DNA of 64,000 bases from Xylophilus sp. GW821-FHT01B05 (GCA_038961845.1 CP152408.1:3410001-3474000); one strand, 5' to 3'. Counted from the stretch's first letter, positions 37,423 to 47,214 are shown. The notes: a model not told the origin generated them from the sequence alone. A program made the numbers and translations.

Positions 37423-39549
37423 TCAGAGAGCGTGGTAGCGCTGGTTGTCGGCCGCCATCTGGCGCAGCGAGGGCGGCACCGCGAAGCGCTCGCCATGCGT
37501 CTCGGCCAGCACATCGCACTCCTCGACGAAGCGGGCCGCGCCGATCATGTCGATGTAGCTGATCGCACCGCCGAGCACCGCCGGGAAGCCCCAGCCGAGC
37601 AGCGAGCCGACGTCCGCATCCTTGACGCTGACGATGCCCTCGGACACGCAGCGCGCAGCCTCGAGCGACTGCGAATACATCAGACGATTGCGCACCGTGT
37701 CCAGTGTCGGCTGCTCCTTCGCCAGTGGATAGTGCTCAGCCAAGCCTGGCCACAGGCGCTTCTTGCCTTCGGCGGGATAGTCGTAGAAGCCTTTTCCCGC
37801 CTTGCGCCCGATGCGCTCGAAATCCTCGACCATGGCCTTCATGACCGCATCCTGCGGCTGCTCGCGGTAGGCGTCGCCCAGGTCCAGCTTCGACTGCTTG
37901 AGCGCCTTGTAGAGCAGCTCGACAGTGACCTCGTCGATCAGCGCCAGCGGCGGCATCGGCATGCCGGCCAGGCGCGCGGCGTTCTCGATCAGGTTCGGCT
38001 CGACGCCTTCGCTCAGCATGGTCATCGCCTCGTAGGGCAGCATTGCGAAGGCGCGGTTGGCATAGAACGACGGGCAGTCGTTCACCACGATCGGCGTCTT
38101 TCGAATGCGCTTGACGAAGTCCATCGCCTGGCCGATGGTTGCGTCCGAGGTCTTGCGGCCGCGAATCACCTCGACCAGCGGCATCTTCTCGACCGGCGAG
38201 AAGAAATGCAGCCCGACGAAGAGACCGGGCCGCACCGACACCTCGGCCAACCCTGTGATCGGCAGCGTGGAGGTGTTCGACGCGAAGATCGCGTCGGGGT
38301 CCATCGCCGCCTCGGCACGGCGGGTGACTTCGGCCTTCACCTCGCGGCTCTCGAAGACCGCCTCGATGACGATCTCGCAGTCGGCCAGCGCGGCATAGTC
38401 GGTGGTCGGCGTGACCAGGGCCAGCACCTGGTCGCGACGCTCGGCTGACAGGCGGTCCTTCGCCACCAGCGCGTCGAGCAGCTTCGCGCCGTAGGCCTTG
38501 CCCTTGTCGGCCGCCTCCAGCGTGGTGTCGAGCAGCACGACCTGCAGCCCGGCCTGCGCGCTCACGTGGGCCAGCCCTGCGCCCATCATCCCAGCACCCA
38601 GCACCCCCACCTTCGTGAACTTGCGGGTCGGCGCGTCCTTGGGCCGGTCGGCCAGCCGGTTCGCATCACCCATCGAATAGAAGAGCGTGCGGATCATGTT
38701 CTTGGTCTGCGCAGAAGTCGCAAGCCGCGCGAACTGGCGCTGCTCGATCTTCAGACCGTTGTCGATGTCGATCTGGCAACCGTCGTAAACGCAGGCCAGG
38801 ATCGCCTCGGGCGCCGGATACAGCGCCTGGGTCTTGCCCAGCAAATGGGCGGCGACGCCGAAGAAGATCTGCGCAGCGCCGGGCTCCTGCGGCGTGCCGC
38901 CCGGAAACCTGAAGTTCTTGGCATCCCAGGGCTTGACGACGGCCGACGGGCCGTCAGCCAACAGCCACGCCTTCGCACGCGAGAGCAGTTGCGCCGCAGG
39001 CACCACCTCGTCGACGATGCCCGCCGCCAGCGCCTGCGCGGGGGCGACCTTGCGGCCTTCCAGCAGATAGGGCAACGCAGCCTTGATGCCGATCATGCGC
39101 GGCAGGCGCTGCGTGCCACCGGCCGCGGGCAGCAGGCCCAGCGTCACCTCGGGCACGCCGAGCTGAACCCTCGGATCGTCCACTGCAATGCGGCGATGGC
39201 AGGCCAGGCAGATTTCGAGGCCGCCGCCCAGCGCGGTGCCGTTGATGGCCGCCACGAAGGGCTTGCCGGAAGTCTCCAGCAGGCGCAGCGTGCGGCTGAA
39301 CGGGCCGGAGCTCGCCATCGACTCCTCCGCAGTGCGGATACCGCGGATCAGGTCGAGGTCGCCGCCGGCCACGAACTCGGGGCGCGACGAGGTGACGATC
39401 GCGCCCTTGACCTGCGGGTCGGCGATGGCCCTGCGGACCGCCTCGTCGAAGGCGGCGATGGACGCAAGGTTCAACACGTTCATGGGACGGTCGGCCACGT
39501 TCCACGCGAGCGTGGCGATGCCGTCGGCGTCAGTCTGGTAATCAATCAT
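37423..39549 (-). CDS. FadB/FadJ-like multifunctional enoyl-CoA hydratase / 3-hydroxyacyl-CoA dehydrogenase (copy 2)
   Basis: A 708-aa enzyme with an N-terminal crotonase domain (both Glu kept: [25 protein letters not shown]), the NAD motif [26 protein letters not shown], and a C-terminal dimer domain ([20 protein letters not shown]). It is a paralogue of the protein at 21,916-24,069, with similarity along its whole length. It lies between thiolase copy 2 (34 bases upstream) and the racemase (coupled) and is part of the operon starting at 43,409. Confidence 0.92.
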   Translation of the reverse strand: MIDYQTDADGIATLAWNVADRPMNVLNLASIAAFDEAVRRAIADPQVKGAIVTSSRPEFVAGGDLDLIRGIRTAEESMASSGPFSRTLRLLETSGKPFVAAINGTALGGGLEICLACHRRIAVDDPRVQLGVPEVTLGLLPAAGGTQRLPRMIGIKAALPYLLEGRKVAPAQALAAGIVDEVVPAAQLLSRAKAWLLADGPSAVVKPWDAKNFRFPGGTPQEPGAAQIFFGVAAHLLGKTQALYPAPEAILACVYDGCQIDIDNGLKIEQRQFARLATSAQTKNMIRTLFYSMGDANRLADRPKDAPTRKFTKVGVLGAGMMGAGLAHVSAQAGLQVVLLDTTLEAADKGKAYGAKLLDALVAKDRLSAERRDQVLALVTPTTDYAALADCEIVIEAVFESREVKAEVTRRAEAAMDPDAIFASNTSTLPITGLAEVSVRPGLFVGLHFFSPVEKMPLVEVIRGRKTSDATIGQAMDFVKRIRKTPIVVNDCPSFYANRAFAMLPYEAMTMLSEGVEPNLIENAARLAGMPMPPLALIDEVTVELLYKALKQSKLDLGDAYREQPQDAVMKAMVEDFERIGRKAGKGFYDYPAEGKKRLWPGLAEHYPLAKEQPTLDTVRNRLMYSQSLEAARCVSEGIVSVKDADVGSLLGWGFPAVLGGAISYIDMIGAARFVEECDVLAETHGERFAVPPSLRQMAADNQRYHAL

Positions 39550-39583
39550 TGAATTTCTTTCCTACAGATGAGGTGCACGCTCA

Positions 39584-40792
39584 TCAGACACGCTCGATGA
39601 CCATCACCGAACCCATGCCGCCGCCGACACACATCGTGACCAAACCGGTCGACAAGTCGCGCCGCTCGAGTTCGTAGAGCAGGGTGGCCAGCAGCATGCC
39701 GCCGCTCGCGCCCAGTGGGTGTCCCATGGCGATGGCGCCGCCGTTCACGTTCACCTTGCCGTGCGGCACGTCGAGTGCTTCCATGAAGCGCAGCACCACA
39801 GCCGCGAAGGCCTCGTTGCACTCGAACAGGTCGATGTCCTTGGCGGACATGCCGGCGCGCTTGAGCGCCGCCTCGGCCGCAGGCGCCGGGCCGGTCAGCA
39901 TGATGGTCGGCTCGGAGCCGACGGTACCGAAAGACAGCACCCGCGCTCGCGGTCGTAGGCCCTGCTGCGCGGCGCCCTCCTTTGTGCCGATCAGCACAGC
40001 GGAGGCGCCGTCCACCACGCCCGATGAATTGCCGGCATGGTGCACGTGCGCGATACCGCCGAGCTGCGGATAGCGTTGCAGCGCCATTGCATCGAAGCCC
40101 ATCTTCTCGCCCAGAGTGCCAAAAGACGGTTCGAGCTGGGCGAGCGACGCCAACGTGGTGTCGCCCCGCACATGCTCGTCATGGCCCAGGATCACCACGC
40201 CGTTGATGTCGCGCACCGGCGCGACCGACTTCGCGAAATGGCCCTCGGCCCAGGCGGCGGCAGCGCGCCGCTGGCTCTCGACCGCATAGCGGTCGACGTC
40301 CTCGCGGCTGTAGCCGTAAAGCGTGGCGATCAGGTCGGCCGACACACCCTGCGGGACAATGCGATTCGCGATGGTGATCTGCGGGTCGGTGATCCATGGA
40401 CCGCCGGCGGCCGCCATCGGCACGCGCGACATGCTCTCAACGCCGCCGCCGATCGCCAGCTCTGCCTGCCCGGCCTTGACCAGCGCAGACGCAAAATTGC
40501 AGGCTTCCAAGCCCGAGCCGCAGAAGCGGTTGATCTGGATGCCCGGCACGGCCTCGTCGTAGCCGGCCGCGAACACCGCTGCCTTGCCGATGTCGGCCGC
40601 CTGCTCCATTACTGGCCCGGCGCAGCCGAGGATCACGTCGTTGACTTTGGAAGTGTCGAGTCCGTTGCGGTCGCGCAGCGCCTGCAGCACGCCGGCCGCG
40701 AGGCGCACGGGCGCCACTTCGTGCAGGCTGCCGCTTGCGCGACCGCGCCCGCGTGGCGTGCGCACGGCGTCGAGGATGTAGGCTTCTGTCAT
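39584..40792 (-). CDS. Acetyl-CoA acyltransferase (3-ketoacyl-CoA thiolase, copy 2)
   Basis: A 402-aa thiolase with nucleophilic Cys in NRFCGSGLEACN, catalytic His in GGAIAMGHPLGASGGM, and the canonical C-terminal loop VTMCVGGGMGSVMVIERV. The last point sets it apart from copy 1, whose loop is altered. Same length and clearly paralogous along its whole length. It sits between the enoyl-CoA hydratase and FadB copy 2 in the operon. Confidence 0.93.
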   Translation of the reverse strand: MTEAYILDAVRTPRGRGRASGSLHEVAPVRLAAGVLQALRDRNGLDTSKVNDVILGCAGPVMEQAADIGKAAVFAAGYDEAVPGIQINRFCGSGLEACNFASALVKAGQAELAIGGGVESMSRVPMAAAGGPWITDPQITIANRIVPQGVSADLIATLYGYSREDVDRYAVESQRRAAAAWAEGHFAKSVAPVRDINGVVILGHDEHVRGDTTLASLAQLEPSFGTLGEKMGFDAMALQRYPQLGGIAHVHHAGNSSGVVDGASAVLIGTKEGAAQQGLRPRARVLSFGTVGSEPTIMLTGPAPAAEAALKRAGMSAKDIDLFECNEAFAAVVLRFMEALDVPHGKVNVNGGAIAMGHPLGASGGMLLATLLYELERRDLSTGLVTMCVGGGMGSVMVIERV

Positions 40793-40832
40793 CTGGAATT
40801 TGCCTTTGGATTAAAAATGCGATGCGGCGCCA

Positions 40833-41636
40833 TCAGGCGCCAGTGAAATGGGGCTTGCGGCGCTGCTGGAAGGCGGCGATGCCTTCATGCAGGTCCGCGG
40901 TCGCGAACACCTTGCGAAGCTGGCGTCCTTCATGAGCGACCATCTCCTCGAAATCGCCGCCCCTCAGCAAGATCTCTTTGGACAGTCGGAACGCCTCGGT
41001 CGGCCCGCTGGCGATGCTCTGTGCGAGCGCATGCGCTTCAGTAACGACATTGCCCTTGGCGACCGCGCGATTGATGAGCCCCAGGCGAGCCGCCTCCTCG
41101 CCGCCGACCATGCGGCCTGTGTAGATCAGTTCCGCGGCCATCGGATAGCTCAGACGGTCCAGCAAAAAGTAGTGGGCACCGGTGTCCGGCACCATGCCGA
41201 TCTGGCGAAACGGGCTGCCGAAGAGCGCATCCTCGTCGGCCAGGCAAAGGTCGCAACACAGCGCCAGGCCCAGCCCGAAGCCGAGCGCCGGGCCGGCCAC
41301 CGCGGCGATGGTCGGCACCGGCAGTTCGCGCAGTTTGCGACAGAGGGGGCCGACGACGCTCGCGATCATCGCCATCGGGTCGTCGCTGGCCGGATCGATG
41401 GAGCCGATATCCCAGCCAGCTGAAAAGACGCCGCCTGCGCCGCGGATCACCAGGCAGCGCGCCCCGGACTGCACCACCTCGTCGAGCAACGCGCCGAGGC
41501 GTTCGACATCGGGTGCGCGAAAGCTGTTCTTCGGCTGCGCCAGGTCCAGCAGCAGGGTTGCGACGTTGCCATCCCGTTGCAGCGCGATGCCAGCCTTGGA
41601 TGCGGGCGTGGGTGTTAGATGCAAAGTTTCTGTCAT
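40833..41636 (-). CDS. Enoyl-CoA hydratase/isomerase family protein (PaaG-like)
   Basis: A 267-aa crotonase-fold enzyme. The oxyanion-hole segments are present (RGAGGVFSAGWDIG, GPALGFGLGLALCCD), but both Glu residues of classical enoyl-CoA hydratases are replaced: Gly in GFGLGLAL and Phe in FGSPFRQIG. An Asp in IGMVPDTGAHYFLL matches the catalytic Asp of PaaG-type and enoyl-CoA isomerases. It may therefore shift double bonds and not hydrate. The start is ATG 41636; ATG 41642 is as likely. An 18-base box (41670-41687) lies 33 bases upstream. Confidence 0.85.
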   Translation of the reverse strand: MTETLHLTPTPASKAGIALQRDGNVATLLLDLAQPKNSFRAPDVERLGALLDEVVQSGARCLVIRGAGGVFSAGWDIGSIDPASDDPMAMIASVVGPLCRKLRELPVPTIAAVAGPALGFGLGLALCCDLCLADEDALFGSPFRQIGMVPDTGAHYFLLDRLSYPMAAELIYTGRMVGGEEAARLGLINRAVAKGNVVTEAHALAQSIASGPTEAFRLSKEILLRGGDFEEMVAHEGRQLRKVFATADLHEGIAAFQQRRKPHFTGA

Positions 41637-41669
41637 GGCCATGACTGTGGCTCTGGCGCTTGCAGCAGG

Positions 41670-41687
41670 TATCGTCGCATCCGACGA
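41670..41687 (-). promoter_or_regulatory. Conserved palindromic box, copy 1 (before the enoyl-CoA hydratase/isomerase)
   Basis: On the minus strand it reads TCGTCGGATGCGACGATA; TCGTCG and CGACGA are exact inverse complements around GATG. The identical 18 bases occur at 46944-46961 before the acyl-CoA ligase, and a diverged copy at 47823-47840 before a decayed acyl-CoA dehydrogenase, all in the same orientation to the gene they precede. Confidence 0.55.
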
Positions 41688-41692
41688 ATCCT

Positions 41693-42193
41693 TCAAGCGG
41701 CCTGATCCTTGCCGCGACGCATCGCCGTGGCACGGCGTTCACCGAAGCCGCTAGCGTCGAAGCGCGAGAAGCAAACCCGCGCCAACTCACCTTCCATCGC
41801 AAGACCTTCGTCCAGCGTTCCATGCAGGCCGCAGTCGATCGCGCGTTTCAAATCGCGAACGGTCGCCGAGTCGCATCCCAGGATGCCCTGCGCGATCCGG
41901 TGGCAGACCAGCATGAGCTCCCCCGGAGCGACCACGTCGAGCACCAGGCCCCACGCCTTGGCCGCGTCGGCATCCAGACAGTTGCCGGTGAAGCTCAGGT
42001 AGCGCGCGCACGCCGCCGTGAGGATGACGACGCCGATCTCGTCGTCCTGCAGCGCCGGGAGTACTTTCGATGGGTTGGCGCGCAACCCGCGCGAGAGCGC
42101 GTTGTGCCGGCCTGGCCGATTGAGTGTGACGGTGCCGATGCCTTCAGTGACTTCGACGAGCAGGCTGTCGCCCTGCAGCGGATAGCGGGCCAT
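41693..42193 (-). pseudogene. Enoyl-CoA hydratase with in-frame internal deletion
   Basis: The open frame gives 166 residues against about 260 for the family. It begins as a normal crotonase (VTLNRPGRHNALSRGL, then GVVILTAA) and continues at ARYLSFTGNCLDADAAKAWG, which belongs about 80-100 residues later in the family. The missing part includes the oxyanion hole and catalytic residues, so the product is very probably inactive, although the frame is unbroken. It lies 55 bases after the acyl-CoA dehydrogenase in the operon. Confidence 0.75.
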
Positions 42194-42248
42194 GAATCAA
42201 CTCCTGCCTGAGTGGCGGTCGTTCGGCAGTCGAGCAAGCCGATGGGAC

Positions 42249-43409
42249 TCACATGCGCTTGGCCGCTTCCTCGAGCATCACCTCGGTGGCACCGCCGCCG
42301 ATGGTCAGAATGCGCGCATCGCGCACCATGCGCTCGATCGGCGTGCCCGTGATGTAGCCCGTTCCGCCATGAAGCTGCAGGCAGCCATGCAGCACCTCCT
42401 GTAGGCTTTCGCATACGAAGGCCTTGACCATCGAGACCTCGCGAACGACGTCCTTGCCCTCATCGATCATCTGCGCGCAGGAATAGACCATGGTGCGGCA
42501 AGCGAAGGTCTTTGAGGCCATCCATGCCAGCTTGTTGCGCACCACCGGCTGTTCCCACAGCGACTTGCCGAAGGCCTGCCGCTGCTTGACGTAATCGAGC
42601 GTCAGTTCAATGCCTTTGACCATCTGGCCCACGCTCATCGCGCCGGCCACCAGGCGTTCGTTCTGGAAGGTGCTCATGATGTAGTAGAAGCCCTTTCCCT
42701 CCTCGCCCAGCAGCGCGTCCTCAGGGACCTTCAGGTCGTCGAGAAACAACTCGGCCGTGTCGGAAGCACGCCAGCCGTGCTTGTCGAACTTGCGCGCGAC
42801 CTTCAATCCCTGGTTGCCCTTCTCGACGATGAACAGCGAGATGCCGCGACTGCCTTTTGCGGAAGGGTCGGTGCGGGCCGCGATGATGTAGATGTCGCCG
42901 TAGACGCCGTTGGTGATGTAGGTCTTGGACCCGTTGATCAGCCAACCATCGGCTGTGCGCACGGCCCGCGTCTTGATGCCCGCCACGTCGGATCCCGCAT
43001 GTGCCTCGGTCACGCAGACAGCGCCAATCTTTTCGCCCGCACAGGCGGGTGGCAGGTAGCGCTGCTTTTGTTCGTGCGTGCCGCGGTGGGCGATGTGGCC
43101 GATAGACATGTCGCTGTGCACGGTGAACGCAGTGGCCACGCCGCCGAAAGTGCAGCGCGAGAGCTCTTCGCCCAGGATCACCGAGCTCATCGCACCCAAA
43201 CCACCGCCACCGTACTCCACCGGGTGGCGCATGCCCAGGAAGCCCAGCTCGCCGAAGTCGCGGAAGGCCTTGCGAGGGATCTCGCCGGCCTGCTCCCAGG
43301 CGTCGGCCTGCGGCAGGATCACTTCTTCCACATAGCGACGCACCTGCGCGCGCACCATCCGCATGTCTTCATCGAGCAGATCGGGTTCGTTGAATTCGAA
43401 TTCATTCAT
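42249..43409 (-). CDS. Acyl-CoA dehydrogenase 1
   Basis: A 386-aa flavoprotein of the acyl-CoA dehydrogenase family: the FAD-binding segments AVCVTEAHAGSDVAG and ITNGVYGDIYIIAARTD, and the C-terminal QLHGGTGYITGTPIERMVRD. The usual catalytic Glu of the IYEGT position is absent (LTIGGGATEVML). A Glu is present in NERLVAGAMSVG, the position used as base by isovaleryl-CoA and long-chain dehydrogenases, which suggests branched or long substrates. First gene of the operon running to about 35.1 kb; a TetR-type palindrome lies 30 bases upstream. Confidence 0.92.
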   Translation of the reverse strand: MNEFEFNEPDLLDEDMRMVRAQVRRYVEEVILPQADAWEQAGEIPRKAFRDFGELGFLGMRHPVEYGGGGLGAMSSVILGEELSRCTFGGVATAFTVHSDMSIGHIAHRGTHEQKQRYLPPACAGEKIGAVCVTEAHAGSDVAGIKTRAVRTADGWLINGSKTYITNGVYGDIYIIAARTDPSAKGSRGISLFIVEKGNQGLKVARKFDKHGWRASDTAELFLDDLKVPEDALLGEEGKGFYYIMSTFQNERLVAGAMSVGQMVKGIELTLDYVKQRQAFGKSLWEQPVVRNKLAWMASKTFACRTMVYSCAQMIDEGKDVVREVSMVKAFVCESLQEVLHGCLQLHGGTGYITGTPIERMVRDARILTIGGGATEVMLEEAAKRM

Positions 43410-43438
43410 GGATGCGTCCTTCGGTTCGGTGAAATTAT

Positions 43439-43462
43439 TATAGACCGACGCGTCGGGCTATA
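43439..43462. promoter_or_regulatory. TetR-type operator 1
   Basis: TATAGACCGACG-CGTCGGGCTATA is a 24-base inverted repeat with one mismatch pair. Its core has a 7-2-7 layout (GACCGAC-GC-GTCGGGC) shared by operators 2 and 3 at 57,762 and 59,140. It lies between the acyl-CoA dehydrogenase operon and the divergent TetR gene. Confidence 0.7.
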
Positions 43463-43574
43463 AAATATTTCTGGCGATCGATGGTGGATGTGACCGCAGG
43501 GATTTGCAGCGGTTACCATCTGCCGCCTTGCACCTGCCCACAGCAGGCCCCGACGACCTCAGTGAGAAAAGTAC

Positions 43575-44168
43575 ATGCCACGCGTTCGCGCCGATGACTA
43601 CGATGCGAAGACTCAGTCCATTCTCGACAGCGCCGCCAGCCTGTTCGCGAAGGTGGGCTATCCCAACGCCAAGATGCAAGACATCGCCAAGGCGTGCGGT
43701 GCGTCGAAGTCGATGCTCTACCACTACTTCCCGGCCAAGGACGACCTGCTCTTCGCAATGCTCGAAGAGCACCTGGAGAATCTGATTGCCAGCATCGAGG
43801 AGATCGCTGCACAACCTGGCACTGCTGCGCAGCGCTTCGGCAGCTTCGTACAGGCCTATGCCCAGAAATCGGTGCAGTCGCGCCGCCGCCACCTGAGCGC
43901 GATGAACGACCTCAAATTTCTGCCGAAGAATCTGCAGACTCCCTTGCTGCAGCTGGAAACGCGGGTCACGGAACTGGTGGCTGGCATGCTGCGGGAACTG
44001 AATCCGAAACTCCAGGAAGACGCCTACAAGCCCTACACAATGCTGCTGGTCGGCATGCTCAACTGGACCGACACCTGGTACAAGCCCGGCGGCACCATCA
44101 AGCCGCAGGAACTGTGCGAGCGGATATCCAGACTGTTCCTCACAGGCTTTCTCGCAGAGAAGGCCTGA
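43575..44168 (+). CDS. TetR-family regulator 1
   Basis: A 197-aa repressor-type protein with an N-terminal helix-turn-helix (about 12-58; MQDIAKACGASKSMLYHYFP) and a C-terminal ligand domain (about 85-190) typical of TetR proteins that bind acyl-CoA or aromatic-CoA ligands. It begins MPRVRADDYDAKTQSILD, nearly the same as TetR 2 at 59,266, so they are paralogues. Divergent from the acyl-CoA dehydrogenase operon with operator 1 between them; probably represses it until a CoA thioester accumulates. Confidence 0.9.
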   Translation: MPRVRADDYDAKTQSILDSAASLFAKVGYPNAKMQDIAKACGASKSMLYHYFPAKDDLLFAMLEEHLENLIASIEEIAAQPGTAAQRFGSFVQAYAQKSVQSRRRHLSAMNDLKFLPKNLQTPLLQLETRVTELVAGMLRELNPKLQEDAYKPYTMLLVGMLNWTDTWYKPGGTIKPQELCERISRLFLTGFLAEKA

Positions 44169-44187
44169 TTCGCCACAAGGCCGACCG

Positions 44188-45321
44188 TTACAGGTCGCGA
44201 CCGATCAACTCCTTCATGATCTCGTTGGTGCCGCCGTAGATGCGTTGTGCGCGCGCGTCCACATAGGCCCGGGCGATCGGGTACTCGGCCATGAAACCAT
44301 AGCCGCCGTGCAGTTGCACGCAGGCGTCGACCACTCGGCCCTGCATGTCGCTGCACCAGTACTTGGCCATCGAGGCAGCCTGCGCGTCGAGGTCGCCCTG
44401 CAGCAGGCGCTCGATGCAGCGGTCGACAAAAGTCTGACCAAGCGCAATCTCGGTCTTGAGTTCGGCCAGCACGAAGCGGGTGTTCTGAAAATCCATCACG
44501 GTCTGGCCAAACGCGCGACGCTCGCGCACGTAGGCCACCGTCAGACGATAGGCCGATTCGGCGGCCGCCACCGCCGAGATCGCGATCTGCAGGCGCTCCC
44601 AGGGCAGTTCCTTCATCAGGTAAGAGAAACCCATGTTCTCTTCGCCCAGCAGATTTTCGACCGGCACCCGCACGCGGTCGAAAAATAGCTCGCCGGTGTC
44701 TTGCGACTTCAAGCCCATCTTCTGGAGCGGCTGGCCCTTGGTGAAGCCCGGCAGGCCTGCTTCGACCACCAGCAGACTCACACCTTTGGCACCGGCTGCG
44801 GGATCGGTCTTGGCGACGACGATGACCAAATCGCACACGGTGCCGTTGGAGATGAACGTTTTGGCGCCCGAGAGCAGATAGTGATCGCCCTGGCGCACGG
44901 CGGTCGTCCGTACGGCCTTCACGTCGGAACCGGCGCCGGGCTCGGTCATGGCCAGCGCGCCGACCGCCAAGCCACTCACCATCCTTGGCAGGTAGCGTGT
45001 CTTCAACTGCTCGCTGCCGAAATGCAGCAGGTAGTTGGTGACGATCTCCGAATGCATAGTGAGCGACAGGCCGAAGTTACTGTACGGTGCCGCCTCCTCC
45101 AGCACGATCGCGGAATAGAGCAGGTCGGCGCCCGGCCCGCCAAAGGCCTCCGGCACCGTGGGGCACAACAGGCCGGCCTCGCCCGCGGTCGCGAACAGAC
45201 CGTGCTCGAAGCCGCCGCGGGCCTCCCAACGCTCGATATGGGGTGCCACTTCACGCCGCAAGAAACGGCGCACGTTGTCGCGGAAGAGTTCGTGCTCGGG
45301 GGTATAGATCTGGCGTTTCAT
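44188..45321 (-). CDS. Acyl-CoA dehydrogenase 2
   Basis: A 377-aa flavoprotein with ALAMTEPGAGSDVKAVRT, FISNGTVCDLVIVVAKTD and QLHGGYGFMAEYPIARAYVD. Like dehydrogenase 1 it has Gly at the usual catalytic position (RIYGGTNEIMKELI) and a Glu in LPWERLQIAISAV, the isovaleryl/long-chain position. ATG 45321 with AAGAAGA upstream is chosen; the frame upstream overlaps the ligase gene. It follows the ligase by ten bases and is convergent with TetR 1. Confidence 0.92.
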   Translation of the reverse strand: MKRQIYTPEHELFRDNVRRFLRREVAPHIERWEARGGFEHGLFATAGEAGLLCPTVPEAFGGPGADLLYSAIVLEEAAPYSNFGLSLTMHSEIVTNYLLHFGSEQLKTRYLPRMVSGLAVGALAMTEPGAGSDVKAVRTTAVRQGDHYLLSGAKTFISNGTVCDLVIVVAKTDPAAGAKGVSLLVVEAGLPGFTKGQPLQKMGLKSQDTGELFFDRVRVPVENLLGEENMGFSYLMKELPWERLQIAISAVAAAESAYRLTVAYVRERRAFGQTVMDFQNTRFVLAELKTEIALGQTFVDRCIERLLQGDLDAQAASMAKYWCSDMQGRVVDACVQLHGGYGFMAEYPIARAYVDARAQRIYGGTNEIMKELIGRDL

Positions 45322-45331
45322 GGTGTCTTCT

Positions 45332-46888
45332 TCATGCGACCTGGCGCTCGCGACCTGTCCAATAGGCCTCGCGCAGCTTGTACTTGAGCAACTTTCCCGC
45401 GCCCGAGACCGGGAGTTCCGTACGAAACTCGATACTGCGCGGGCACTTGTATCCAGCAATCAATTGCTTGCAGTGCGCCATGACTGCTGCGGCGTCGACC
45501 GCCGCGCCCGGCTGCAGCACCAGCACGGCATGCACCCGCTCGCCCCAATCGTTGTCGGGCACTCCCAGCACTGCGCATTGCGCCACGCCGGGCAGTGAGA
45601 GCACAGCGTTCTCCACCTCGACGGAGTAGACGTTTTCGCCGCCAGTGACGATCATGTCCTTGAGGCGATCGACGATATAGAGCAGGCCATCGCCATCGAT
45701 ACGGCCTGCGTCGCCGGTACGCATCCAACCATCCTGCACGGCCTGCGCGGTGGCCTCGGGCAGGTTCCAGTAGCGCAGCATCACGCCTGGGCCGCGCAGC
45801 CAGATCTCGCCGATTTCGCCGCGGGCGCATTCTTTGCCCTCCGACGTCGCGATGCGCACTTCCATGCTGGCAGTGGGCAGTCCGGCGGCCAGATGGCGAC
45901 CCTTGGCACGGCTTTCGTCGCTATGGCACCAGGCCGGCAGCGCGACCGCGATGCCCGAGGTTTCTGTCATCCCGTAGAACTGGGTCAGCGCCACATGCGG
46001 GAGCCGCGCAATGGTCTGCTCCAGCAGCGTTGCGTCGATCGGCGATGCGCCGTAATAAAGGCGCTCCAGGCTGTCGAGCGCGCGGCCCGCAAGCGCTGGG
46101 TAGTCGATGAGCCGGCGGATCATCGTCGGCACCAGCGCAGACTCAACCACGCGTTCGCGCTCGATCAGATCCAGGTAGGCGGCAGGATCGAACGCCGGCA
46201 GCATCACCTGCGTGTCCTGCGCCACCATCGCCTGCAGCATCACCACCAGTCCGCCCACATGAAACATCGGCAAGGCATGCAGGCAGACGATGCCAGGCGC
46301 CCGTTGGCCGATAGAGATCGACGCCAGCGTGGTCGCGTAGAGGCCGCCGTGCGAGAGCAGTACGCCCTTCGAGCGGCCGGTGGTACCGCCCGTGTACAAA
46401 AGGACGGCGCCATCGTCGCCACGGCGATACGCATCGGCGACGCGCGAGGCGCTGGCGATCAAGGCCTCATAGGAAATTTCACCATTAGACGCCTGCGCGT
46501 CGCCGACACTGATCACGGTCTCGAGAGTCGGAACGCGGGCCCGGAGCGGCTCGACCATGGGTGCGAACAGCTCATCGACGACAAGCACGCGCGCGCCGCA
46601 GTCAATCAGGGAGAAGGCCATCTCCTCGATGCTCCATCGGAAATTGACGGGCGCGAGCACGGCACCCGCCCACCAACTCGCGTAACAGACTTCAAGGGCG
46701 AAATCGCTATTGAGGCCCAGAAAAGCGACCCGGTCACCCGGCTGCACGCCAAGTGATCGCAGCGCACCGGCCAGCCGTTCGACGCGGTCAGCGAGTTCAA
46801 CATAGCTGGTGCGACGCTGTGCGCACACCATGGCGGTGCGGCCGGGATGTTCGCGGCGTGCTTTGTGCAGAGCCTGTGTCAAATGCAT
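45332..46888 (-). CDS. AMP-dependent acyl-CoA ligase
   Basis: A 518-aa ANL enzyme: P-loop LLYTGGTTGRSKGVLLSHGG, FYGMTETSG, TGDAGRIDGDGLLYIVDRLK and the C-terminal catalytic Lys in PVSGAGKLLKYKLRE. It makes a CoA ester from an unidentified acid. The start is ATG 46888 (ATG 46906 possible). The conserved box at 46944-46961 lies 55 bases upstream. Positions 46,889-47,214 contain that box and nothing else I can identify. Forms a two-gene operon with acyl-CoA dehydrogenase 2. Confidence 0.9.
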   Translation of the reverse strand: MHLTQALHKARREHPGRTAMVCAQRRTSYVELADRVERLAGALRSLGVQPGDRVAFLGLNSDFALEVCYASWWAGAVLAPVNFRWSIEEMAFSLIDCGARVLVVDELFAPMVEPLRARVPTLETVISVGDAQASNGEISYEALIASASRVADAYRRGDDGAVLLYTGGTTGRSKGVLLSHGGLYATTLASISIGQRAPGIVCLHALPMFHVGGLVVMLQAMVAQDTQVMLPAFDPAAYLDLIERERVVESALVPTMIRRLIDYPALAGRALDSLERLYYGASPIDATLLEQTIARLPHVALTQFYGMTETSGIAVALPAWCHSDESRAKGRHLAAGLPTASMEVRIATSEGKECARGEIGEIWLRGPGVMLRYWNLPEATAQAVQDGWMRTGDAGRIDGDGLLYIVDRLKDMIVTGGENVYSVEVENAVLSLPGVAQCAVLGVPDNDWGERVHAVLVLQPGAAVDAAAVMAHCKQLIAGYKCPRSIEFRTELPVSGAGKLLKYKLREAYWTGRERQVA

Positions 46889-46943
46889 GGTGCTCTCTCT
46901 TTTCATTGCCAGAGTGCAGTGTCGGCGCGCAAATGTCCCGGCA

Positions 46944-46961
46944 TATCGTCGCATCCGACGA
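46944..46961 (-). promoter_or_regulatory. Conserved palindromic box, copy 2 (before the acyl-CoA ligase)
   Basis: The minus strand reads TCGTCGGATGCGACGATA, identical over 18 bases to the copy at 41670-41687, in the same orientation relative to the following gene. Confidence 0.6.
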
Positions 46962-47214
46962 CATCGCTGAAGTCCAGACTCACAAAAATCGACGGGTCGC
47001 GTCGACGACCTCAACTCAAGATGCAGACAAGCTCATGCAGACCCCGAAAATCATCCCCTACGGCCAACCCTGCTTCCTGGCCGCGTAGCGCAAGCTTGGA
47101 GCAGCGGCAACGCCGCGCTGCTTGGCAGCCTGCCTACTTCAGCAAAGACGGCCGCTATGTCGAGTCGACTATCAGCACAGTTACGACGGACACAGCGAGG
47201 TCATGCGATTCTCG

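Noticed and set aside
46889..47214. A coding gene in the gap upstream of the acyl-CoA ligase
   Set aside because: Frames such as the one giving YQHSYDGHSEVMRFSKFMHA look protein-like but are short and broken, and I could not assign them to a family.
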